Assembly (NCBI GenBank): GCA_017695115.1
Contig: JADILV010000021.1
Coordinates: 124,001-188,000 of the forward strand
Source: Candidatus Cryptobacteroides avicola
Lineage (GTDB): Bacteria; Bacteroidota; Bacteroidia; Bacteroidales; UBA932
DNA length: 64,000 nt
Direction of reading: 5' to 3'
Shown piece by piece: positions 35,909 to 42,875 of this stretch. Every line of letters begins with the position of its first letter. Within the stretch, counting starts at the first letter, position 1. The notes below the pieces were generated by a model. It saw only the letters and a program-made list of their open reading frames with translations. It was not told where the DNA came from and did no database searches. Made by a program: the position numbers and the translations under genes.

Positions 35909-35997
35909 GGAACGGGAGACAGTTTTAAAACCGTTGCGCCCACACAGGGAGGGCCCCACGAAGTGGGAGGGGTTTTAAAGACTGTCTCTCCCGTTCC
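35909..35997. repeat. Large structured element B (variable stem, GGGAGGG core)
   Basis: Left arm 35909-35932 (GGAACGGGAGACAGT...AACC) pairs with 35971-35997 over about 24 bases with three small bulges. The core (35947-35972) is GGGAGGG, a CCCCAC-GAA-GTGGG hairpin, then AGGGGTTTTA. The core matches element A at 32572, but the outer arms are unrelated in sequence. It sits between argC and argD. Confidence 0.65.
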
Positions 35998-36010
35998 GGA
36001 TCCAGATGAA

Positions 36011-37021
36011 TCAGAATGCCGACCCCTTAAGTTTCAACCCTGCAGTTTCCTCCAGCCCGAACATCAGATTCATATTCTGGACAGCCTGTCCGCCCGCCCC
36101 TTTTATCAGATTGTCAATCACCGAAGCCACATGCACATATCCGTCATGCACTTCCACATGAAGCAGGCCTTTGTTGGTGTTCACCACCTCTTTCATCGAT
36201 ACCGGAGCTTCGGAATGGAATACAAAAGGAGAGGATTCATAGTATCTGTCGAAAAGTTCCCTGTATGCATCCTCTCCGTATCCTTTTGCGGCTCTGGTAT
36301 AGACACTTGCGAAAATACCTCTGGCGAAGTCACCCCTCATCGGCACGAAATTCACCGCCGGACAGCCTGTATGGCAGCTCCCGGTGGCGTTCATGCCGGC
36401 TGCCGGGATGACGCGCCCTATATTCTGCCTGATTTCAGCAAGATGCTGATGCGTGAAGAGCTTGTAGATGGAAATATTGTCGGTCCGGTAGCTGAAATGC
36501 GATGTTTCGGACAGCTTTTTCCCGGCACCTGTAGAGCCTGTTATAGCCGTGACGTGCACTTCATCTGTCAGAAGACCGGCTGAGGCCAGCGGCAGGAGTG
36601 CCATCTGGATGGCCGTAGCGAAGCATCCGGGATTTGCTATGTCATGGGCGCCCCGGCATGCCTCCCTGTCCTGTTCGCATAGGCCGTAAACGAAATTCCG
36701 GCCTGCATAACTGCCGTCAAGGCGGAAGTCGTTGCCCAGGTCTATTATCCTGCACCCGGACTTTATGTCGTGGGTGTCAATGAATTGTCTGGAAAGTCCA
36801 TGTCCCAGGCACAGGAACAGGACATCGGGGTCATTAAGCTCTGTCCCGAATCTGAGGTCTGTTTCTCCCAGCAGATCCCTGTGTACCTCACTTACCGGAG
36901 TCCCCTCTGAAGATGTGGTTGTCGCGGCCACCACTTCCACATCAGGATGGCGGAGCAGTATCCTCAGGAGCTCGCCTCCGGTGTAGCCGGTCGCGCCGGC
37001 TATTGCTGCACGTATCTTCAT
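36011..37021 (-). CDS. argC: N-acyl-gamma-glutamyl-phosphate reductase
   Basis: 336 residues. The N-terminal NADP fold begins GATGYTGGELLRILLRHPDV. The active-site cysteine lies in NPGCFATAIQMALLPL (about residue 133), and the partner histidine is in the later HSEAPVSMKEV/VPMRGDFARG region. It reduces acyl-glutamyl phosphate to the semialdehyde. Two bases separate it from argG. Confidence 0.94.
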   Translation of the reverse strand: MKIRAAIAGATGYTGGELLRILLRHPDVEVVAATTTSSEGTPVSEVHRDLLGETDLRFGTELNDPDVLFLCLGHGLSRQFIDTHDIKSGCRIIDLGNDFRLDGSYAGRNFVYGLCEQDREACRGAHDIANPGCFATAIQMALLPLASAGLLTDEVHVTAITGSTGAGKKLSETSHFSYRTDNISIYKLFTHQHLAEIRQNIGRVIPAAGMNATGSCHTGCPAVNFVPMRGDFARGIFASVYTRAAKGYGEDAYRELFDRYYESSPFVFHSEAPVSMKEVVNTNKGLLHVEVHDGYVHVASVIDNLIKGAGGQAVQNMNLMFGLEETAGLKLKGSAF

Positions 37022-37023
37022 TG

Positions 37024-38238
37024 TTACTTGGATATGGCGTCGGCGGCGCTCTCGTTGTTTACACTGTAGTAGATTTTCAGCGGATTGGCCAGTACCTTGG
37101 TGAATCCCACCACGTCAGCCCCTGTGTATGACTTGTTTACTTCTCCGTATGAGCCGAATTTCGAACTCATCAGGTCATGTGAACTGCTGCATCCGAGCAC
37201 GGAGAAATGGTACGGCATGAGAGCCACTTCCACCTCGCCTGTCACATGCTGTTCCATATTGTCCATCATGGCTTCCATGTCCCTCATGACCGGATCCAGG
37301 TACATGGCTTCGTGCATCTGCTGTCCGTACCACACGGATATCTGGTCTTTCCAGTATAGTTGTCCCTTGGTAAGCACATGTTTTTCAAGAAGGTGGTGTG
37401 CCTTGACGATAATCAGCGGCGCAGCTGCCTCGAAAGCCACCCGGCCCTTGATGCCGATAATGGTGTCACCGACATGGATGTCCCTTCCGATTCCGAAAGG
37501 GGCGGCGGCATCCCGGACTGCCAGGATCACTTTCACCGGGGACATTTTCTTTCCGTTGAAAGATACCGGCTCACCTTTCTCAAACCCTATCTTTATATGT
37601 TCGGGAGCGGACTTCGTTACTTTGGTAGGGTATGCCTCTTCCGGAAGCCAGCCGTCAGAAGAAAGTGTCTCGACCCCGCCGATGCTGGTTCCCCAGAGTC
37701 CCTGGTTGATAGAGTATTTCGCTTTCTCCCACGAATAGTCGAATCCGTGCTTCTGCAGATAGTCTATTTCTTCCTGGCGGGTGATTCCGAGTTCCCTGAT
37801 CGGTGCGATGACTTCCACTTCGGGAGCGAGTATCTCGAAAACGATATCGAACCTTACCTGGTCATTGCCTGCTCCAGTACTTCCGTGAGCAACGTACCCT
37901 GCCCCGACTTTTTTCACATGCTTAAGCACTTCCAGCGCCTGGAACACGCGCTCCGAACTTACCGACAGCGGGTAAGTCGCGTTTTTCAGGACATTTCCGA
38001 AGATAAGGTATTTGAGCCCGTGTCTGTAGTAAGTGTCCACTGCATTGACATTGACATGGGAGGCCGCTCCGAGCTCCAGGGCCTTTTTTCCGATGGCCGC
38101 CTCTTCCTCGGCGGAAAAGCCGCCTGTATTGACCATTATGGTATGGACCTCAAGTCCTTTTTCATTGATAAGGTAAGGTATGCAGAAAGAGGTGTCGAGA
38201 CCTCCGCTGAATGCGAGAACCGCTTTATTGTTTTTCAT
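37024..38238 (-). CDS. argG: Argininosuccinate synthase
   Basis: 404 residues. The ATP-binding P-loop-like motif AFSGGLDTSFCIPYL (about 9-23) and VAHGSTGAGNDQVRFD (about 115-130) are diagnostic of argininosuccinate synthases. It condenses citrulline and aspartate with ATP. It is second in the operon, 42 bases after the GNAT gene, and 2 bases before argC. Confidence 0.95.
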   Translation of the reverse strand: MKNNKAVLAFSGGLDTSFCIPYLINEKGLEVHTIMVNTGGFSAEEEAAIGKKALELGAASHVNVNAVDTYYRHGLKYLIFGNVLKNATYPLSVSSERVFQALEVLKHVKKVGAGYVAHGSTGAGNDQVRFDIVFEILAPEVEVIAPIRELGITRQEEIDYLQKHGFDYSWEKAKYSINQGLWGTSIGGVETLSSDGWLPEEAYPTKVTKSAPEHIKIGFEKGEPVSFNGKKMSPVKVILAVRDAAAPFGIGRDIHVGDTIIGIKGRVAFEAAAPLIIVKAHHLLEKHVLTKGQLYWKDQISVWYGQQMHEAMYLDPVMRDMEAMMDNMEQHVTGEVEVALMPYHFSVLGCSSSHDLMSSKFGSYGEVNKSYTGADVVGFTKVLANPLKIYYSVNNESAADAISK

Positions 38239-38280
38239 GATTTCCGTTGTTTGGGGGCCTTCCGGCCGGTGTTACATTTG

Positions 38281-38853
38281 TTACTGTGCCATTTTGATTT
38301 CGAGCCTGTTGATGGCGATGTGCTCTTTGGGGTCGTACAGGAGTCCGGTACACAGACACATACGGTAATTGTTCTTCTGCAGTATCGGGAAATTAGTGCA
38401 GCCCTGGCACCCTTTCCAGAACTCCGGGTCGTCTGTCAGTTCCGAGAACGGGACAGGTCTGAACCCGAGTTCGTAATTCATTTTCATTACGGCCGCTCCT
38501 GTGGTGATACTGAATATCTTGGCCTGCGGAAAACGTTTCCTTGACAGCAGGAAGATCTGTTCCTTTATACGCTTGGCAAGTCCTACTCCACGGAACGGAT
38601 GCGCCACAATCAGACCTGAGTTGGCCACATACTGTTTCCCTCCCCATGTCTCGATGTAGGAAAATCCGGCGAACCTCCCGTCTTCGGCAACTGCTATCAC
38701 AGCCTTGCCGTCTTTCATCTTGCCGATTACATACTCAGGGCTGCGTTTGGCTATTCCGGTCCCTCTTTCCTGGGCTGAAATATACATTTCATCGCAGATT
38801 TCCTGAGCGTACTTTTCGTGGCTCTCATCAGCCACCATCACTTCGATTTTCAT
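38281..38853 (-). CDS. GNAT acyltransferase, candidate N-acyl-glutamate synthase
   Basis: 190 residues from the ATG at 38853 (MKIEVMVADESHEKYAQEI); the frame continues 99 bases upstream but with no family similarity. The GNAT acyl-CoA loop is seen in LIVAHPFRGVGLAKRIKEQI (about 100-119), followed by FSITTGAAVMKMNYELGFRP. As the first gene of the arginine operon it is the best candidate for the enzyme that acylates glutamate (acetyl or succinyl), replacing a classical argA. This is inference from position and from the succinyl-type argF'. The GCQGCTNFP cysteines near the C-terminus are unusual for a GNAT. Confidence 0.75.
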   Translation of the reverse strand: MKIEVMVADESHEKYAQEICDEMYISAQERGTGIAKRSPEYVIGKMKDGKAVIAVAEDGRFAGFSYIETWGGKQYVANSGLIVAHPFRGVGLAKRIKEQIFLLSRKRFPQAKIFSITTGAAVMKMNYELGFRPVPFSELTDDPEFWKGCQGCTNFPILQKNNYRMCLCTGLLYDPKEHIAINRLEIKMAQ

Positions 38854-39027
38854 CTTTTCTTTCAACTTGTTTGCAGGAGTGTCAGGCCATCTGGATACGG
38901 TAAAACACATAAAGCCCCTAACGGCAAGACAAACCTGGATTGTCAATTGCAATTAAATGCCTGTTTTAAACTTCGTATTCGGTTTTTAAGGAAAAATCCG
39001 GTAACAAAAGTTCCTGAGATGTGGGAA

Positions 39028-39042
39028 GGTAAATATATTACC
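39028..39042. promoter_or_regulatory. Dyad in the arginine operon leader
   Basis: GGTAA-ATATA-TTACC. It lies in the roughly 270-base leader between the putative -7 element at 39131 and the GNAT start. It might be an operator, but it does not resemble a classical ARG box. Nothing else stands out in 38854-39200. Confidence 0.3.
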
Positions 39043-39130
39043 CTCCTATATTCGGACTAAAGACCTGCGTCGGGCCTCCGAATTCAGGGAACAATAAGAA
39101 AATATGTTTCCGGTTTTGATCATACGGCCG

Positions 39131-39138
39131 CAAAGGTA
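39131..39138 (-). promoter_or_regulatory. -7 element of the arginine operon (possible)
   Basis: TACCTTTG on the minus strand. If used it gives a leader of about 270 bases. No clear -33 box. Confidence 0.35.
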
Positions 39139-39160
39139 AGACAATTCCTGAATATTTTGT

Positions 39161-39168
39161 TATTTTTG
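39161..39168 (+). promoter_or_regulatory. -7 element of the small-protein/GH43 unit
   Basis: TATTTTTG, 32 bases before the ATG at 39201. No clear -33 box. Confidence 0.45.
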
Positions 39169-39200
39169 TGAGAAAATTTTAAAAATCCCGTATTTCCGAC

Positions 39201-39428
39201 ATGAAGAAAAGGACTTCCGCTGCCATTGATCCGGAATATCTGAAGAAACAGAAAGCATCTCTCGTGAGAAGACACCGTCAGGTCATTTACCTGAATGACA
39301 GCGAAATGGCTGCAGTCTGCAAATACTGTGACCTTTTCAAGGTCCACACCAAGGCGGCCTTTTTCCGTGAGGCCGTCATGGAAAAGATACTTAAAGAACT
39401 GGAAGATAATCATCCAACACTTTTTTAA
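39201..39428 (+). CDS. Small conserved Bacteroidales protein, ribbon-helix-helix-like
   Basis: 75 residues, basic at the N-terminus (MKKRTSAAIDPEYLKKQKAS), then RQVIYLNDSEMAAVCKYCDL and FFREAVMEKILKELEDNHPT. A short strand followed by two helices suggests a ribbon-helix-helix DNA-binding dimer. I have seen similar small hypothetical proteins in Bacteroides but know no function. It ends 2 bases before the GH43 start, so the two are co-expressed. Confidence 0.6.
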   Translation: MKKRTSAAIDPEYLKKQKASLVRRHRQVIYLNDSEMAAVCKYCDLFKVHTKAAFFREAVMEKILKELEDNHPTLF

Positions 39429-39430
39429 TA

Positions 39431-40513
39431 ATGTCAAGCAAATTCATCAAACTGGCAGCCGTGTCCGTGTGCATGCTGCCGATCCTTTCTTCCTGCGGCA
39501 GCAGGACATCCGAGATTTCCAACCCTCTTGATATCGATTTCGGAGACCCTTATGTGCTTCTGGCAGATGACGGCAGATATTATATGTACGGGACCGGGAT
39601 CGTGGATGACGGTTTCTGCTGCTATGTGTCTGATAACCTTGCGGACTGGGACTATGTCGGCCAGGTCTACAAGGCTGACAAGGAAAAGTCATGGGGAACG
39701 GACTGCTTCTGGGCTCCGGAAGTATATGAGAAGGACGGGAAATACTACATGTTTTTCAGTGCCGACTGGAAAGTCAACCCGGGAAATGAACTTGAGAATT
39801 TCAGGATCGGGGTGGCAGTGTCGGATTCTCCTGCAGGACCTTTCCGTGATGTATCCGACGGACCTCTGTTTGATCCCGGTTACCCGATAATAGATGCGAA
39901 TGTACTTGCAGACGACGACGGCAGGTATTATCTGTATTATTCCAGATGCTGCTACAAGCATCCGGTAGAGAGCGAGATAGCCGATTGGGCCAGGGAAAAA
40001 GGCCTATATGATGAAATAGAGGAGAGCTGGATATATGGTGTCGGACTGAGTCCTGATTTCAGTTCTGTAATAGGGGAGCCAGTCCTGCTGATGAGACCTC
40101 CTGTTTCTCTGGATGATACCCAGGCCGAATGGGAAAGCCGCTCTGTTACGCATGGCGAGGCCAACAGGCGCTGGACCGAAGGGTCGTTCCTCATTAAAGA
40201 TGGAGGCAGATACTATATGATGTATTCAGCCAACTTCTTCGGCGGGGCGAATTATGCAGTCGGCTACGCAGTTTCCGACAGCCCTCTCGGACCGTATGCC
40301 AAGTCTGACTCGAATCCGGTCCTGAGCAGAAACGGCGATGTTACCGGGACAGGGCACAACAGTGTCACCTGGTCACGTGACGGCAAGACCATGTACTGCG
40401 TATACCACGGCCGTACCGAAGCTACCGGAAACCAGCGAGTGGTCTTCATCGACAAAATGAAGATCGAGGACGGCAAGCTGACTGTAAACGGTCCGACTCT
40501 GGGAAGGAAATAA
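39431..40513 (+). CDS. GH43 family lipoprotein (glycosidase)
   Basis: 360 residues. Signal and lipobox MLPILSSC, lipidated at about Cys22. Five-bladed propeller of GH43: catalytic-base aspartate in FGDPYVL, pKa-modulating aspartate in PIIDANVLADDDGRYY, and the acid glutamate in RRWTEGSFLI. GH43 enzymes hydrolyse alpha-L-arabinofuranosides or beta-xylosides, or beta-galactosides in some subfamilies; I cannot assign the subfamily. The stop codon lies inside the left arm of a long terminator stem. Confidence 0.85.
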   Translation: MSSKFIKLAAVSVCMLPILSSCGSRTSEISNPLDIDFGDPYVLLADDGRYYMYGTGIVDDGFCCYVSDNLADWDYVGQVYKADKEKSWGTDCFWAPEVYEKDGKYYMFFSADWKVNPGNELENFRIGVAVSDSPAGPFRDVSDGPLFDPGYPIIDANVLADDDGRYYLYYSRCCYKHPVESEIADWAREKGLYDEIEESWIYGVGLSPDFSSVIGEPVLLMRPPVSLDDTQAEWESRSVTHGEANRRWTEGSFLIKDGGRYYMMYSANFFGGANYAVGYAVSDSPLGPYAKSDSNPVLSRNGDVTGTGHNSVTWSRDGKTMYCVYHGRTEATGNQRVVFIDKMKIEDGKLTVNGPTLGRK

Positions 40514-40560
40514 TAAAGAAAGAGGCTGAAGGAATTGACCTTCAGCCTCTTTCTTTATTA
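40511..40560 (+). terminator. Very strong terminator after GH43
   Basis: A perfect 22-base stem (40511-40532 with 40539-40560) and a six-base loop, starting at the GH43 stop codon. The stem contains GAGGCTGAAGG/CCTTCAGCCTC and ends in a T-rich arm. Confidence 0.85.
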
Positions 40561-40599
40561 TTAGACGGCAGCGATCAGATTTCAGGTTGAAAACATATA

Positions 40600-40618
40600 A
40601 AACTATGTCATATAGTTT
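40600..40618. promoter_or_regulatory. Candidate BlaI-type operator
   Basis: AAACTAT-GTCAT-ATAGTTT is a perfect 7+5+7 dyad. Its right arm overlaps the -33 box (TTTG at 40616-40619) of the promoter for the BlaI-like gene, where a repressor would block transcription. A second weaker dyad GTACC-N13-GGTAC surrounds the start of transcription. Confidence 0.55.
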
Positions 40619-40646
40619 GCATAACTAAAATTAATAATTATATTTG
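40616..40646 (+). promoter_or_regulatory. Promoter of the blaI-M56 operon
   Basis: TTTG at 40616-40619 and TATATTTG at 40639-40646, spacing 19, a full consensus match. Overlaps the dyad at 40600-40618. Confidence 0.7.
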
Positions 40647-40672
40647 TACCGAGATTAAATTCAGGTACGGAT

Positions 40673-41053
40673 ATGAAAAACAAAGACAGACTTGTAAAGC
40701 CTTCAGAAAAGGAAGAGCAGATTCTCAATATATTCTGGACAGCCGGACCGCTTTTCGTCAAAGAGGTGCAGGACCGGCTTCCTGAGCCAAAGCCGCATGT
40801 CAATACCGTAGCGACGATGGTGCGCTCTCTGGAGTCAAAGGGCTATCTTGGCCATGAATCTTTCGGCGGAGCGTTCAGATACCATGCTACGGTCAGCGAA
40901 GAAGAATATAAAAGCGACTCATTCAGCGAGCTGGTAGGGAAGTATTTCAAGGATTCCTACCGGCTTGCCGTGTCTAACCTTGTCAGGACCGAGAAACTCT
41001 CGGCCGAAGATCTCAAGGAAATACTTAAAGAACTGGAAAACCTTAAATCTTGA
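40673..41053 (+). CDS. BlaI/MecI/CopY family transcriptional repressor
   Basis: 126 residues. The winged-helix N-terminal domain is typical: LVKPSEKEEQILNIFWTAGP, then VKEVQDRLPEPKPHVNTVAT and MVRSLESKGYLGHE. The C-terminal coil (residues about 90-126) mediates dimerisation and carries the site that is cleaved on induction. In this family the repressor is inactivated by proteolysis through a membrane sensor; the M56 gene follows after 4 bases. Target genes besides its own operon are unknown. Confidence 0.9.
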   Translation: MKNKDRLVKPSEKEEQILNIFWTAGPLFVKEVQDRLPEPKPHVNTVATMVRSLESKGYLGHESFGGAFRYHATVSEEEYKSDSFSELVGKYFKDSYRLAVSNLVRTEKLSAEDLKEILKELENLKS

Positions 41054-41057
41054 CGGT

Positions 41058-42809
41058 ATGGACGATGTTGGCATATACCTGTTGCGCTCATCGTGCTGTC
41101 TGGCGCTTCTGTATCTCATTTACGTGCCGGTTTTCGGCAGGGTGAACAGGCCGGGGCTGAGACGTGCCGTGCTGATGCTTTCCGTAGTGCTTTCTCTGGT
41201 TCTGCCTTCAGTGAATGTCACACTTGTCAGGAAGGTGCCTGTGGCGCTTCCGGATATGGAAAGCGGCATTGCCGCCCGGTATGGGGAGCCGGTACGGCCC
41301 TCCGATGATGCCAGACTGCAACTGTCGGTAAACCCGGAGACTGGAGTCCGCAATGTCACGCTTGCCGGTCCTGAAGCCGCGGCCCGGGAAACCGGACGGA
41401 CGCACAGGGCGGAGTTTCTGAAAACGGTTCCTGCCATACTGTATTTTGCCGGCATTGCCGTTTTCATAGTGCTGAACATTCTGTCTGTAGTGTCACTTCA
41501 TAAACTGGATACCGGGAAATGCCGCCTGCTGCGGCTCGGGAAAGTGCGTCTGTATGTACTGCCGGAGGATATTGCCCCTATGAGCTGGTTCGGCAGGGTC
41601 TATATCGGCAGGAAAGATTTTACCCGTAACCTCAGGCCTGTGCTGATGCACGAGCTGGAACATGTAAGAAGGTATCACTCTGCTGATTTGCTTGCAGTCA
41701 ATATAGTGGCGGCATTCCAGTGGTTCAACCCGTTCGTCTGGCTTCTCCGCAGGGAGCTCGTTTCCGTCCATGAGTATGAAGTGGACAGGTCCATGATAGA
41801 AAGGAACATCGATGTCATCCGATATGTGCAACTGCTGCTGGTGAAAGCCACCGGGTTCGCTCCCGGACTGGCCAACGGTTTTCATCACAGCATCATTAAA
41901 AACAGAATCACCATGATAACCAGGAAAAAATCTTCGGGAAAGACGGCCCTTTTCGCTCTGTATCTTGTCCCGTTCGTGTGCTTGGGGACAGTGGCTTTCG
42001 CACAGTGGAAGACTGTCCCGGTGCTTCCTGAAAGCGGCATAGTCAATATTGCCGCCCCTACAGGGACTGAACTCTCTTCCGTTTCAGATACTCTGGAGGA
42101 CATGACAGGAATGACTGTAAAAGGAGAGAAAGTGATTTCAGACCAGATCATCCGGTTTTCCACCAAAGGAGGGGAGAAGGCACTGGTCTTTCTCCCTAGG
42201 GCGGAGGAGAACGCTTCTTCTGAAACGGAACTTCTGGTCTTGCACGGCCAGTACAAGCCGGGGCGCAGTGTTGACGAGACATGTACTATAGAGACTCTGG
42301 CTGAGACCCTTGCGGCGACTGATTCCATGCGCAACATTGCTGTCTTCTGTTATCCTGAAACTTCAATGGGGCTTCTTGGGGATGTAGCGGATGTTCTGCG
42401 GAAAAACTTTCCTGACTGCCGGCTGACCATACAGAGAAATATGGAGAGACATGTGACCCGGGCGTTTGTAGATGATGTATCAGGAATCGGTCAGGAGTCT
42501 TCCGGGAACTCGGATTTGCAGGCTTCGTTCAACAGGGATGAGCTGGTAATTGTCAGGTGCAACCAGGACAACATGTTTTTTGTGGGATTCGGAAATTCCC
42601 AGCATATTACCGGCAAGCCGGAGGAAGTCATAGAGTTTTCCGAAAAATGTCTTGCCGCCGCTCCGGATGCCTACAGGACGGTGTCTTTCATGTGTGACAG
42701 GGCCACTTCGTTCGGTCCGATGGATGAAGTGGTTACATGGTTCAAGGGAACAGGACTGCAGCTTACTTTCGCACCGATGAAAGATCATGCCGCATCGCTA
42801 CGGCAATAA
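41058..42809 (+). CDS. M56 (BlaR1-like) membrane peptidase with two ExbD-like tail repeats
   Basis: 583 residues from the ATG at 41058. Four membrane helices surround the peptidase domain: residues 7-27, 37-55, about 125-147 and, after the catalytic part, about 300-320 (ALFALYLVPFVCLGTVAFA). The zinc motif is HELEH at 198-202, as in BlaR1. Unlike BlaR1 there is no penicillin-binding sensor. Residues about 370-583 instead contain two repeats of the pattern beta-strand, helix, IAVFCYPETSMG..., DVADVLRKNF and VSFMCDRATSFG..., DEVVTWFKGTGLQ, which resemble the periplasmic domain of ExbD/TolR. Regulator proteolysis is the expected role. The ligand is unknown. Confidence 0.82.
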   Translation: MDDVGIYLLRSSCCLALLYLIYVPVFGRVNRPGLRRAVLMLSVVLSLVLPSVNVTLVRKVPVALPDMESGIAARYGEPVRPSDDARLQLSVNPETGVRNVTLAGPEAAARETGRTHRAEFLKTVPAILYFAGIAVFIVLNILSVVSLHKLDTGKCRLLRLGKVRLYVLPEDIAPMSWFGRVYIGRKDFTRNLRPVLMHELEHVRRYHSADLLAVNIVAAFQWFNPFVWLLRRELVSVHEYEVDRSMIERNIDVIRYVQLLLVKATGFAPGLANGFHHSIIKNRITMITRKKSSGKTALFALYLVPFVCLGTVAFAQWKTVPVLPESGIVNIAAPTGTELSSVSDTLEDMTGMTVKGEKVISDQIIRFSTKGGEKALVFLPRAEENASSETELLVLHGQYKPGRSVDETCTIETLAETLAATDSMRNIAVFCYPETSMGLLGDVADVLRKNFPDCRLTIQRNMERHVTRAFVDDVSGIGQESSGNSDLQASFNRDELVIVRCNQDNMFFVGFGNSQHITGKPEEVIEFSEKCLAAAPDAYRTVSFMCDRATSFGPMDEVVTWFKGTGLQLTFAPMKDHAASLRQ

Positions 42810-42822
42810 ACGGAAGCATTAA

Positions 42823-42860
42823 AAAAACGGTCGGAAGCACAGACTTCCGACCGTTTTTTA
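42823..42860. terminator. Bidirectional terminator between the M56 gene and dnaK
   Basis: A perfect 16-base stem (42823-42838 with 42845-42860), core ACGGTCGGAAG/CTTCCGACCGT, six-base loop, with A and T tracts at the ends, so it works on both strands. Confidence 0.85.
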
Positions 42861-42875
42861 TTTGTAGTTTTCTGA

